Source: Pseudo-nitzschia pungens (lineage: Eukaryota; Bacillariophyta; Bacillariophyceae; Bacillariales; Bacillariaceae). From it: a stretch of 64,000 bases of DNA. Below, piece by piece: positions 33,130 to 44,500 of the stretch; position 1 is the first letter of the stretch, and each line of letters begins with the position of its first letter. The stretch spans positions 1,178,001 through 1,242,000 of the forward strand of contig CM074765.1 of NCBI GenBank assembly GCA_037355855.1, given 5' to 3'. The notes beneath the pieces are model-generated. The model ran no database searches and had not been told where the DNA came from. It saw only the letters and a program-made list of their open reading frames with translations. The position numbers and the translations under genes were made by a program.

Positions 33130-34150
33130 ATTCTCGTGTATTATCCCCCCTGTATTATCGACGCGTTGCTGCTTGCTGCTGCTTGCTGTCCCCCCCTGTA
33201 TTATCGACGCGTTGCTGCTGCTTGGTGCCCCCCCCCTGTATTATCGACGCGTTGCTGATTGCTGTTGCTTGCTGTATTATTGACGCGTTGCTGCTTGCTG
33301 TCCCCCTCCTGTATTATCGACGCGTTGCTGCTGTTTGCTGTCCCCCCCCTGTATTATCGACGCGTTGCTGCTTGCTGTCACCCCTATATTATCGACGCGT
33401 TGCTGCTTGCTGTCCCCCCTATATTATCGACGCGTTGCTGCTGCTTGCTGGTGTCCCCCCCCTGTATTATCGACGCGTTGCTGCTGCTTGCTGTCCCCCC
33501 TGTATTATCGTCGCGTTGCTGCTGCTGGCTGTCCCCCCTGTATTTTCGACGCGTTGCTGCTGCTTGCTGTTTGCTGTCCCCCCTGTATTATCGACGTTGC
33601 TGCTGTTTGCTGTCCCCCCTGTATTATCGACGTTGCTGCTGTTTGCTGTCCCCCCTGGATTAATTTTTTTTTCTACGTATATTCCTGTACAATTTGTACT
33701 GGAAAATCGATTTTTTTGATTGGCTCATTCACTCAGCACCTCTATCTGCTTGCTGTCCCCCCTGTATTACCGACACGTCGCTGCTTGCTGCTGCTTGCTG
33801 TCCCCCCTGGTGTATTATAGACGCGTTGCTGTTTGCTGTCCCCCCTGCTGTATTATCGACACGTTGCTGCTGCTTGCTGTCCCCCCCTGTATTATCGACG
33901 CGTTGGTTGCTGCTTGCTGTCCCCCCCCCCCTGTATTATCGACGCGTTGCTGCTTGCTGCTGCTTGCTGTCCCCTCTGCTGTATTATCGACGCGTTGCTG
34001 CTTGCTGTCCCCCCTGCTGTATTATCGACGCGTTGCTGCTGCTTGCTGTCCCCCCTGTATTATCGACGCGTTTGTATTATCGACGCGTTGCTGCTGCTTG
34101 CTTTCCCCCCTGTATTATCGACGCATTGGTTGCTGCTTGCTGTCACTTTT
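33130..34150. repeat. GC-rich minisatellite (CCCCCTGTATTATCGACGCG units)
   Basis: About 24 copies of a 31-45 bp unit: TGTATTATCGACGCGTTGCT followed by one to three GCTGCTT triplets and GCTGTCCCCCC. C-run and GCT-triplet numbers vary. A unique segment of ~90 bp (33655-33745) interrupts it. All three plus frames stay open through the repeat, so the 107-178 codon open frames here are artefacts. Confidence 0.92.
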
Positions 34151-34414
34151 GTGTGATTGAAGTAAATCTGATTAAAAATTATTTGTTATGTTGAGTCAAA
34201 TGTGTCAAATGTGTAAAATGGAATGAAAGGGTGACGAGGGACTGAATATCAGGGTCTAGATCAGAACATTTTCCTGAAAACGATGCGGGGATTGAGAAAA
34301 AGGAGAAATAAGGTTGAGAATATTGGAAAAAAGGTTGTGAAATAAAAAATTGGGGTCGCATTTTTCTGAGACAAGTGGCGATTGGGTCGCGATCCGGTCG
34401 CGATTGGTCGCGAT

Positions 34415-34438
34415 GGGTCGCGAAACAGTTTTCGGACG
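34415..34438 (-). repeat. 24-bp repeat, inverted partner of 27405-27428
   Basis: Exact reverse complement of 27405-27428, with GGTCGCGA strings on its inner side (34385-34414). Confidence 0.75.
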
Positions 34439-35868
34439 AAGGGCCCCAGTTGGTCCACGAGCAGAAAGGCAGGATGTGGAAGAAAGAAGCTGCCATGGAC
34501 TTTGAACACAAATCTGGGATTCAAAAACAGAACAAGAATTCACTTCTTGATATGATGGCAATCCTATTATTTTCTGAAAACTAGTGCAACTTGTTGCTGC
34601 ATGATAGCCTAAAGCATGCATTGTAGTAGAAGGATGTTTAAGGATCCCTGTAAACTCTGAATAAAGAAAGTCTTGTCGCTGCCTTGCTTATTACTAATCT
34701 AAACATTTTAACCCTAAGCATGTCAAAATGGAGTACTATGGGTTTTATTGTTTTTGCAAGGGTAGTACCTGATTCTCTGAAATCCAATGCCAAATAACCT
34801 CAGTGAGATAGAAGATTGGTCATTTTGCCCAGACCATAACACCTCTCCTCTATCTAGAGTCTGAAGGAAACCTTCTCTGAGCTTCATCAAACACTTTGGA
34901 GTAGGTCCTCCCTTTCTGCTCCAGTGCAAAATGAGAAATTGTCTATTATGTTGCTATCCAAAAAATGAATTGCTGCAAACACATGGATGCTGTATTTATT
35001 GTGCTGGTGTATGGATTGGTGGTGTTCAGTACTGAGTGCTGGTGTACAGCAGAGTGGTGGTGTTATGAGTACTGTACTGTAAGCAAGAAGTGCTGTTGTC
35101 TACCTAATCTTGTCTGTTGCACAGTAGCATCCTGTTAGCACATATCAAGTAGCATAGAGCACATCTCATCTCATCTTTTGCTGGTTGCTGTACAGGCCAC
35201 TGTTCTGTAGACCAGTAGATGCTACTAGGGTATGTAGCACTGATACACCTTGGGCCCAGCATCCTCTGCAGCATCCTCCATAACACCAGTGCTCAATCCT
35301 AAGAGCTCTAGTTGATTGATCCCATATATTCTCCTCACTTTGACAACTACACCTGCCCTCAATCCTCTGTTGATTGGAATGGAGAGTACAATCTGATTTC
35401 TTCATCTCCCTGGGAAAAAGGTGGGGGTTGACAAAACAAAGTTGGAGACAAAAATGCTAGTTACCTTTCTATTGACTAGAAAGGATCACTGCAACTCCAT
35501 GCAATAAAGCTGTACTTCCTGGTAGCACTAGCACAAACATCCAATATCAGCAGTTTCGCAATCAAAAGTTCAGGTGCTGGAATAAGAAATCCAGCATATA
35601 GAGGGCTGTCTAATTTCACATCAACGTTTGCAATAAACGGCGTAGAATGCATTTTGTTTCAGATGCAAGAAAACAGACAAGCAAGCACACACATCCAACC
35701 AACAAGTTCCATCTGATTCCCACACAATACACGGGACAGCCCAAGGAATACTGAGTTTTTGTGTGTGTGAATTCACTGCGTGATTGTTTCATGATTGTAT
35801 TTCACAAAATGATGCGAGAGAAAAAAAATGTCATTCTTTGAATCTTCATATGCTAAACAACGATATTA

Positions 35869-36513
35869 TTACTGATGTTTAGTGGATATTGTCTTGCTGT
35901 GCTCGTGATGCAGCATCATTTCTACCCACACCGTGTTCACATCAAGCTTCAACGCTCGTGGGTTTTTGTCAACAGATATCTTTCGAATTATCGGAGCAAT
36001 AGTTGGGTGACACAGGTGTACGTTGTTAGGTTCAGTGTCTCGCGTCTTTCTATTACAGGTGGGATCTTCAATTCGAAGGACGTCTTCCGAATGCCGCCTG
36101 TAGTGAACTTTCGGAAGATTCTTTCTCTTCCTCTGTTTCAGTTCGTTTTGATTCTCAATGTTGCTTGGTAGAGATTGGAGGTCCAAAGGCGAAGGGTATG
36201 GTCGTACCGACTCATGTTCTACGAGAAACTGTGTTGGGTCGTACCCTTCGTCCAACGATGACAAATAATCATCAGCGTACTTATTGACTACAGGAGGATT
36301 TTTGCCGATGCCTAGGTCGTACTTGAATTTCTTCTCACTGGTCATTTCTTCCACAACGAGGGGATCTTGTGCTTGGGGTTTGATTGGTTCGAATGATGTT
36401 AGGACAAGCGGAGTTGTCGTTGCGGAAGATCTGAAAGCAACCGCGGAAGGCGCACGGATCGATGCGACGAACAAGGTCAAAATAAAATCTCTGATAGTTG
36501 TAAGTGACTTCAT
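35869..36513 (-). CDS. Probable plastid-targeted protein of unknown function, 214 aa
   Basis: Starts MKSLTTIRDFILTLFVASIR followed by APSAVAFRSS, a signal peptide plus a V-A-F plastid cleavage motif and Ser/Thr-rich transit region. The mature part is hydrophilic, with KYDLGIGKNPPVVNKYADDY, a DEGYDPTQFLVEHESVRPYP segment, a basic stretch (KQRKRKNLPKVHYRRHSED) and a C-terminus with LDVNTVWVEMMLHHEHSK. I recognise no domain. The start is the only Met that gives the presequence. Its nearest upstream neighbours are repeats on one side and 1.7 kb of noncoding DNA on the other. Confidence 0.65.
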   Translation of the reverse strand: MKSLTTIRDFILTLFVASIRAPSAVAFRSSATTTPLVLTSFEPIKPQAQDPLVVEEMTSEKKFKYDLGIGKNPPVVNKYADDYLSSLDEGYDPTQFLVEHESVRPYPSPLDLQSLPSNIENQNELKQRKRKNLPKVHYRRHSEDVLRIEDPTCNRKTRDTEPNNVHLCHPTIAPIIRKISVDKNPRALKLDVNTVWVEMMLHHEHSKTISTKHQ

Positions 36514-38197
36514 GATAGGGTACTATTGGTTTGTGTTCTAAATTTCGGGTTCGATTTCTTGCTAAAGATGGTCGCTACTTTGTTCAAATCAATTTTGATT
36601 GACAGATTAAAAAAAATGTGAGAGGGATGAGATATCGTTGCCATTTCCGTCTGACAGCAATTTCTCCACAGATATCGGAATACTCGTGCTGGTAACTCGT
36701 ACGGTACGAACTGCTGGTAACCTTACAGTAATTAATCTTAATCTTAATCTTGACTTACTTCCAATCAGAAAGAAGTGCTGTGCGGAACGTGAGGTAACGT
36801 TGGTACGGGTTTGAGAGGTCGTACAAGACCTGCTGCGGATTTGATCGTAAAAGACCCAGTGTAAGTTACGTGGGCTCAAAAGGAATTCAGAATTCGCCGA
36901 CCTTGCCGACAACTTCAATGAACTCATTCGTGTTTCCTTTCAACTGTCGCCGACTTAGCCGAGATAAGATCTTACTCCCTTCTCTTTTTTGGGAGAACAT
37001 GGCTGGGGACTTGAAGTCAGGCAGTAATAAAAAAATAGCATAGTGTACGGATACGATGAACCTACGTGTTCGTTCGTATGTTACGTTATTTAACAAGAAG
37101 TACGACCAATCAGACTCTCAGGAAGATCATCACAAAAATACTTTCACGACCTACCGGTAACCTTACCGGTACTCTAGTGAGTCTCCTAGGAAGAATATTA
37201 GAACTTACAACATTTTCATTCATCAAAATTCCTGAAGAGGTTCTTAGTTCTTTTTCAATCGCCCATGTGTTCATCACCGTGAACGTTGAGACTCGGGTTA
37301 TTGGAAAGAACGAGGCGTTCCTACAACTAAGCAAAAAAATAAGAATAAGAATGATACGAATTTAGAATTTTTGACTGACACACGGTAATCGTCTTCTCAG
37401 AATGTCATTTTTACGAACGATTATTTCGAATCTACCCCTGACTTTGTACCTTTTTTAAGTCTTGCCCCTTGTTCGGTCTCTACGACTCGATTTTTTGGTA
37501 TGTCCATTTTTTCTGTTGCACGTGACGTACGGTATGTAAAAAATAACACGAAGCAATCTTTGAACGGTGTATTGTAGTCAAGGGTGGATCCTAATATGGG
37601 TTCGTACGAGTAGTCGATGGTTGGCGATGGAAACTTGATGTTCTACAGATGTGCTGATTTTTCAATACTCATTCTTCGACGCTGGGTGTGTGATACTTTG
37701 TAAATGATGTAACGTATTCGACCAAAAATGCTATAGGAGTGTACATCATCGCATTATTGCTGTCGCTTCATAGATTTATGCAAAGTGTTGAATTGCGGTT
37801 TATCTTCTGGCATATAGATGTTGCAGTACGAATTGAATAATGCAAATTACAATGCATTGCATAATAATTGCTACTGAAATACTCGCATCACGTGCCTTCG
37901 CGAGCACCGTTGGAAATTATGGCGATACACCAACAAAATCAACCAACCACTAACGGTTGTATTCTGATGAAGATTGATAAGGTACCATAGAAGCAAACGG
38001 CAATAACTTGTTTCGAACCAATAGAACACAACAACATAATAACATAACATAATATCATATTTTGAACTATGTTGATTACAGTATTTACACATGCTACAAG
38101 AGTGTACTAGATACTGGCTCGTGGCTACGGATCTACAAGTACAGCACTGTTGTACGAAATGCATGAGACAAGGTTTTACAACCAGATATCTACAGCA
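36514..38197. other. Intergenic DNA, nothing recognised
   Basis: AT-rich DNA with short, unconvincing open frames on both strands. There are GTAC-type palindromes around 36700 and ACCGGTAACCTTACCGGTA at 37153-37171, and no RNA gene was seen. Confidence 0.5.
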
Positions 38198-39991
38198 TCA
38201 CAAAAATGTTGTCCTCGATCGTTTTCGACTCAGAGATGTGTTTCTATCTCCAAGTTGAAAGCGTTTATTGTAATTGTTGCTCTTCCGACCACTTTTTCCG
38301 TGTTGCTGCTGTCTATTCTTCGATCCACCGCTGCTTACTCCTCTACGTTCCCAAGCCTCCAGTGTAGTGAATTTACTAGGAACTTTTTTCAGGGATGCTC
38401 TGAGAGCACTGCAAAAGGACTCTTCTAGCTTTTCATTGTCCACATTCCATTTTGTCGCACCAGGTTGGTTTTGCAACAGAATGACAGCTGTATCCCACGA
38501 AGAAGGCCGTAGGTCAGGATTCACTTCTCGTCCATTACTCTTTGTAAAAAGTGGTTTTGTATGCTGAGCACCATCGCAAAACGCATGGTCAGATGCCTTG
38601 ATACAACTCGACGCGCGCACATGAGTCGATGATTCAAGATTCTTCACGAACTCAATGCCAGCACCCCAATTTGGGATGACAACTAAAAAGGAAAGCGGTC
38701 CACGGCGTTCGTCGCTCAACAAACGCTCCAGTTTTTCTCCCATTGCAATCATGGTTTCGGGCACAAACGGAGGGTTTGCTTCAAATGAGCCTTCCCATGG
38801 ATCAAACGCCTCATCATCAAAAAATGATCCTATCGAGCCAAAGCGCCTTTCGATATCCGGAAAGGCGGAACAAAACCGTTCGTAACGGCAATTGAGAGGA
38901 CTCGCAAAGCATTCGATTGTGGTTCCCAAGCCCATTTCCGCCGCGGCATCAAACGCTACACCGGGAACCGCACACTGGTAACCAGCTCCTTTCAGCCCTT
39001 CGTATCGTGCGAGACAGCAGTAAAGACTTTTTTGAAACAAAATTCTTTCATCCTCAGGGAATGAATTCATCAGTTCGAGGGGATCTTTCTTTGCTATTTC
39101 CATTCTTTTATTGTTCTCATGGTCATCATCGGCAATATTGTTGTTATGAAGCATCCATAAACGCAACAGCTTTGTTAGGTGAAAAGACGACACGGTCAAG
39201 TATGGCCTCCTTGGTTTCCCACCAGGTCCACACAGCATGACGTCATAAATCCCTTCCCTTCTATTTCCATTAAACACGATGTTGCCATCACCATCAGAAT
39301 TTGTATTTCCCCTAATTGACCGTTGTGCCTTGGCAGCAGATTCATTCAATGCGGAAGCAGCTTTTTGTAGTGAAATAAGAAACTCCCGTAGCGTTGCCTC
39401 TTCGTCATTGTTTTTGTCTTCGTGAGTTCCGTTATTTTCAAATTGCTTTTTGAGAGTTTTTGTTACGCTCTTTGTGGCATTCTTCACGGCACGACCGTCA
39501 TCTCGAATCTTCTCACAAAGCGTTTCTAAATCTTCATTATTGTCTAAATCTTTCAATGATTTGATCTGTTTCGATGCTTCCTTTCTCAACTCTTTCGCAA
39601 CAATCACCGATGCTTCCCAGGATGGTAAGGTCCTCGAGAGATCTCTGGTTAAAGCTTCATCAACCGCTAACATTCTATCTTCACCACACATATCGGAAGG
39701 AATGATCGGGTCATCCCCGGGTTGTCGTTGCAAGGCTGCCCGCCCCAACCACCGTTCGAACGCCAAGACCGGCGGCTTGCTTCGATCCCCGTGCTCGGAA
39801 CAAAGTTTTACTAGTTTGTGGCGCAATTTCTTCAATGCCGCCATGCGAGCAGCATCCATTGCCGGATCCGGCTGTATTTTGTGTTGAGATGAATGTTTAG
39901 CAGTGCCATTACGATTTTCGTTACCTTTAGTTGCCACCGACCAGGCGTGTCGGATAGGTCCGATCCTTGTTTCTTCAGCCCAGAGTGGCAT
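38198..39991 (-). CDS. PCIF1/CAPAM-type cap-specific mRNA adenosine N6-methyltransferase
   Basis: 597 aa, single exon. The region 325-440 matches the PCIF1 catalytic core in order: EGLKGAGYQCAVPGVAFDA, IECFASPLN (359-367), CSAFPDIERRFGS, then GSFEANPPFVPE with the N6-adenine methyltransferase NPPF motif at 406-409, and LSFLVVIPNW. A C-terminal segment (WDTAVILLQNQPG) also fits. PCIF1 adds the methyl group of m6Am next to the mRNA cap using S-adenosylmethionine in the nucleus. The N-terminal 230 residues are helical and charged, and I see no WW domain, which animal PCIF1 uses to bind the RNA polymerase II tail. The basic C-terminus (SRKRSR) may be a nuclear signal. Confidence 0.9.
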   Translation of the reverse strand: MPLWAEETRIGPIRHAWSVATKGNENRNGTAKHSSQHKIQPDPAMDAARMAALKKLRHKLVKLCSEHGDRSKPPVLAFERWLGRAALQRQPGDDPIIPSDMCGEDRMLAVDEALTRDLSRTLPSWEASVIVAKELRKEASKQIKSLKDLDNNEDLETLCEKIRDDGRAVKNATKSVTKTLKKQFENNGTHEDKNNDEEATLREFLISLQKAASALNESAAKAQRSIRGNTNSDGDGNIVFNGNRREGIYDVMLCGPGGKPRRPYLTVSSFHLTKLLRLWMLHNNNIADDDHENNKRMEIAKKDPLELMNSFPEDERILFQKSLYCCLARYEGLKGAGYQCAVPGVAFDAAAEMGLGTTIECFASPLNCRYERFCSAFPDIERRFGSIGSFFDDEAFDPWEGSFEANPPFVPETMIAMGEKLERLLSDERRGPLSFLVVIPNWGAGIEFVKNLESSTHVRASSCIKASDHAFCDGAQHTKPLFTKSNGREVNPDLRPSSWDTAVILLQNQPGATKWNVDNEKLEESFCSALRASLKKVPSKFTTLEAWERRGVSSGGSKNRQQQHGKSGRKSNNYNKRFQLGDRNTSLSRKRSRTTFL

Positions 39992-41251
39992 ATTGCGGAT
40001 TATTTATTCTGTAACGATTATGAGATGGAATCAATCCGGCTTTGGTTGCATAATGAATCGACCTTGAACGGCTTCCTTCGGTCCGATGTACTTCGTATGC
40101 AAAGAGGTTTGATCGAAAACACTTCGAACAGAATAAAAATACAATCTTGACCTCCGGAAAATGTTCCGTCCTCATGTCGATTATTTCGACGGTGATGGTT
40201 CAGAATGGCAGGCATCTTACCGGTACAAGTGCAAGACGATGATTAGTTTCAGAAAAAAAATGAAAGAAGGAAAGTGCGAGAATGTTGTTTGTCGAATTGG
40301 TCGAAGAACTGACAGATTTTCGAATTCGAGGTTTCTTTTTTTAAAACAACACGTCCACACGAGTACGAGTAACCTTACTAGAGGCAACGTACATTGTACG
40401 GCAATCATCTCAAAAATATCGGGGCCAGAATTGGCTTCTGGAGTGATCAGTTTGAGACCATTTCTATCATCATAGGTTGTTCATGCTGCACCAAGGTTTG
40501 AAGATCAGAACCATGTAATGCTAATATTTACGTTCTGAATTTTAGATGGAGAGGAGAGACGATTATCTAGAAGCTGAATCATCTTTCATTGGTATATTAT
40601 TACTTCGTACTACGTATTACGAAGTACGAAGTATTATTTTGTGTTTTGACCCGGAGATAGAGAGAAAAAGAGAAATGCATTTTCGAAGGGTTGGAATAAA
40701 TTTGATGATCGATTTGAGATAGCGCGCAATTTTTCGTGTTGCATCAGGAAATTTGAGTTTGATTTAGTCGCTTTGGTCGGATTATGAATATGCAGAAAAG
40801 AAAAAAAATGAAAACATACCGAACTACGACGTAACCTTTTAAGGTTACTTCGTAACTTGTAAGATTACCGGTAAACCTTAACCACGTGATACGGTAATTA
40901 CAAGTAAAAATCACATCCCTCAACTTGCGTTCTACCGGTAAGGTTAAGGTAGGTAAGGTTACCGGTATCCAGTATCATTATTATTTTAGATCCGCAAACG
41001 TACCGGTAAGGTTAACTTAACCTTACCCTGTACACGTACCGTAATCGAAATTTTTTGCTCTTTCTCCTTAAGTCGTTAGATGATTCTTTGTTGTCAACCC
41101 CTCTCCCCTCTCGTTCACCGATCTTCGATCTCTGATCCGAAAAATTGCTTTGCAGTTCGAAAGTGATAATGACAGAACCGATACAGCTTCAAAGGAAAAA
41201 CGCCAAATCTCAGGAAAGCGATTGAGAGAACACGAAAGAAACTTCATTCAC
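39992..41251. other. Intergenic DNA, dense in GTAC and ACCGGT palindromes
   Basis: No gene recognised. The stretch 40600-41045 is packed with TTACGAAGTAC, TAACCTT and ACCGGTAA motifs, several of which form perfect short hairpins (for example 40608-40640). The last part should be the promoter and 5' leader of the gene split by the Copia element. Confidence 0.55.
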
Positions 41252-41279
41252 ATGCCTCGAATGATTATGACGACGAGAG
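41252..41279 (+). pseudogene. Detached first codons of the membrane-protein gene split by the Copia insertion
   Basis: ATG at 41252 opens MPRMIMTTR plus one base. It ends in the GAGAG target duplication (41275-41279). Removing the element and one GAGAG copy joins this to 46956 and gives MPRMIMTTRARFLLSSFGSM in frame with the gene at 46985-47554. ATGs at 41261 and 41267 are in the same frame. Confidence 0.8.
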
Positions 41280-41496
41280 TCTTGAAAATTTCACGTAAAC
41301 AAGCCTACAATTCTCCGTAACATAAAATCCGATGTACTAATTGTATTAAATTAAAAAGTGAATGGTTGGTATGCATGCCAAATTGATGACAATTTCCATC
41401 AATCATAATTTTGGCCATCAATTGTATTTTTGTCATTCTTGTCTGTTCTTTGGATATTCTCGATCATTTTGACCCTATCCCTAATATTTTCCAACA
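41280..41496 (-). repeat. 3' LTR of the Copia element
   Basis: 217 bp, apparently identical to the other LTR. The 3' edge of the element is next to GAGAG at 41275-41279. Confidence 0.93.
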
Positions 41497-41509
41497 CACT
41501 CCTGTGGAT

Positions 41510-44500
41510 TCAACCTTGATCATCAGTTCTTGCGTTTAATCCAAATCGTTCAATTGCTTTCTCATATTCTTGTTTATAACTCTCCAGGTCCTCCTCTCGT
41601 ATGCCCAGAACCAAATTACGAAACTTACGAAACAGTCCTCCCTGTAGTGGTTTGGTAAAGTAATCTGCAATCATTTCTTTGGTTGGACAGTGTCGTACCG
41701 CAATTTCCTTCCGTTTGATCTTGTCAGTGATAAAGAAGTAACGTATGTTAATGTGCTTGGATCCCTTTCCACATGACATTCGTCCATTGTTTTGGAGTAA
41801 TATGGCGGCCTCGTTATCTTGATATAGGATATCCTCACTACTATTGCCACCTTGGGCGATTCGAAAATATCTGAACCACACATGTTTCGGCAGTTTCTCA
41901 CCAACGGCTACGATCTCGGTTTCGGTTGAACTTACTGTATTTAATTTGGTCTTTGTGGATGAGGCATATAATGTCCCACCACCCCCGGTTACCATGACAC
42001 CTACATGTCCACGCATGTCTGCGTGTACAGCATGTGCTCCATCGATATAGAGGGAGATCTCCTTCCCGTTGTATCGAAGGATAAGTGGCATATGCTTTGT
42101 TTCCTGCAGGTACCTCATTAGGTGTCCTAGTTTCTTGTAATCATGCTCGTCCGGTTCCCGAACACGTGTTGATAGGAATGCGACTGATGTTTGTAAATCG
42201 GGTCGCCCCCTCTTGCCGAGGTACAGTGCTCTCGCTGTCATTGTATGGAAATAGTCCTTCGTCGTTGTATCAAGCAACTTTGTGCCTTCTGATGTATGAA
42301 ATAAATGATCTGGAGCAGCCGTGGCGCGACCGCCAATCATGTCGGCCCTCAAGTCGTTAATCATCTTCTGGATATAGTCATACATTGTTATCTTCACCTC
42401 GTTAGGAGTGGTGAAATCAATTGTCATTCCCAAATACTCATGTATCTTTCCTCTAGTCACTGTCATTGGATCGGTCTTCCCATAAATTCCGCGTAGCCTT
42501 TCGATGATATTGTTGACCTCGTCTGGATCCACATGACTGATCTTCATGTCGTCGACATGGAACGCCACAGTCATCTGTGTTCCATTGATCTGCTTATTCC
42601 AAACACAATGGTCATATGGATTCATTTCGAACCCCCAATCTGTCAGATGTCCTACTAGTTTCTTGTAGGAGAGAAGTGCAGCATTCAATGTTCCATAGAT
42701 GGCCTTACTGCACTTCACGAATATTACTGGTCGTCCGCGAATGGTTTGCATGTGTTTTCCCCACCTGTCTGCGTCCAATTGGACCAAAGCTGTCGCCAAT
42801 TCTCCATCTACCCGTAGTATCAATCGGCCTTCCATTGGCGTTTGTAGAAAATGGCCGGGCAAATCCAGTGTTGCCACTTCGCGTCCCTCATGGGCGTCCA
42901 TCATCAGTAAATAAAATAATCCTTCAGTTGACACAGTTGGGGACTTGGTATCCTCCTTCTGCATCCATATTCGTTGCTTGCGTCCATCCGCACAGGCTCG
43001 TCCCTTTATCGATCCGTCTCTCTTCTCTGTTAAGAAGAGAAGGATTGGTAATGCCAGTTCCTTGTCCTTGTTTGTCAGTGTGGAGTATGGTATCTCCTCA
43101 AACACTTCTCTTGATAACATCTGTTTCATTTCCTTTGTAGTCGCAGCCTGTCCCTTGGCTCCGAATTTCTTCAGTCCGGCTTTAAGTCCATATTGTGTCA
43201 TCAGATAATGACTGACCTTATCATAACACCGCTCTGATGCTTGACTGAGGAAGTTTAGTGCTCGATTGTAATTGTATTGTTCAATCCCTGTCCGAACCAT
43301 CTCACATCCATTGAGTTCCTTACAAGGATTTTTCATCTGCACATGTATGAATGCGTCCTCAAAGCCACGGTAAACTGGTCTAGTCGTGTTCCGTCCGGAT
43401 CGACGTATTTCGATGCTGTCATCATCTGACACTTCAGCTTCCTCTTGATCCTCAGTCCCCTGAGTCTCTTCATCTTCATCTTCAGATCGTGTAAACTCAA
43501 TCTGTTCATCCTGGTTGTTGATGATGGCTTGTTCGTCGATTTCACTCGCGTTCGAGTGCACTCCTGTACTCGCAATGCTATTTTCCTCGTCGCTTGCCAC
43601 TCCTGTGTTCTCGACATCTTTGGCGATGCTTGCCGTACTTGTCAGCGATTCCTCATCGCTCAGGTCATGGTCCTCATGGTCATTTTCGGCGACCTCGTTA
43701 TCGCTTTGTCCGATAGGATCCAACTCATCGCCAAAAATCAATCCGTTGGGGCTCTGTTTCCCCATTGTTTCTACCTGCATGATCACTTCATCAGGCATTG
43801 GTAGGACTATGAAGTCTGATTTATCTCGTTCCACTCTCCTTCCTGATATAAGGCTCATAAAGGTCATCCCGCCTTGCATGTTATTCATTGGTCCCATTGC
43901 AATCGCGCCGAATGTGCGTTCTTTCATTGTATTATCTGTTCCCTTCCGGATCTGTGCGTATGCTCCGAATGGTACCTTACAATGGAGCTTGTAATCAAGT
44001 TTCTTTCCTGTGATGATGGTCATAGGAGAAAGGATTTTGGAGACCCCCTGCTCCCATGGAATTCCATTTAGATAGAATAATACTCTTGTAATTAAACCAA
44101 TTACCATTCGACCAGGGATTCTCGTGAACGGAGTGTTGCTCAGTGCGCTCCGAGCCCTCTCTTTGATGACTCGTATATATCGCTCCACCTCAGGTACATG
44201 CTCATCGTGGGCAGCGATGTTCATTAGTATTTCCAGTTCGGCCACTTCATTGTCGAGACATTCAAACTGTTTATCAGCCAAGATCAGTCCAATCTTAAAG
44301 CCTCTCTTCTTATAGAACTTGTCGAGATTAACCAGAACGTTGTACATTGATTCCTCGGTCATATTTGGTAGTGGAGTTGCTGTCCCATAGTGGATGTGCT
44401 TGGAGATTGTTACGAGGAATGGTATTCCATTAACATGCATAATATCCAGCGAGAGGATGATATCATGGTAATGATCCATGATTTGTCTTGGGACCGGAGT

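Larger units (their letters stand above)
30898..35868. other. Repeat island and flanking noncoding DNA
   Basis: Includes the 181-bp array, the 28-bp array, the GC-rich minisatellite, a small duplicated CAGCCTGTACAC segment (32283 and 32340) and TCGCGA-rich DNA at 34370-34430. From 34440 to 35868 there is AT-rich DNA with short frames (for example 34723-34929 minus) that may be transposon debris. I find no gene I can name. Confidence 0.55.

Noticed and set aside
33130..34150. CRISPR-like array
   Set aside because: Repeat units are adjacent and variable in length, without unique spacers, and the genome is eukaryotic.
33183..34194. Several overlapping Cys-rich open frames (YYRRVAACCPP-type repeats)
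   Set aside because: All three plus frames are open through the minisatellite. The peptides only mirror the repeat, and frames switch where unit length changes.
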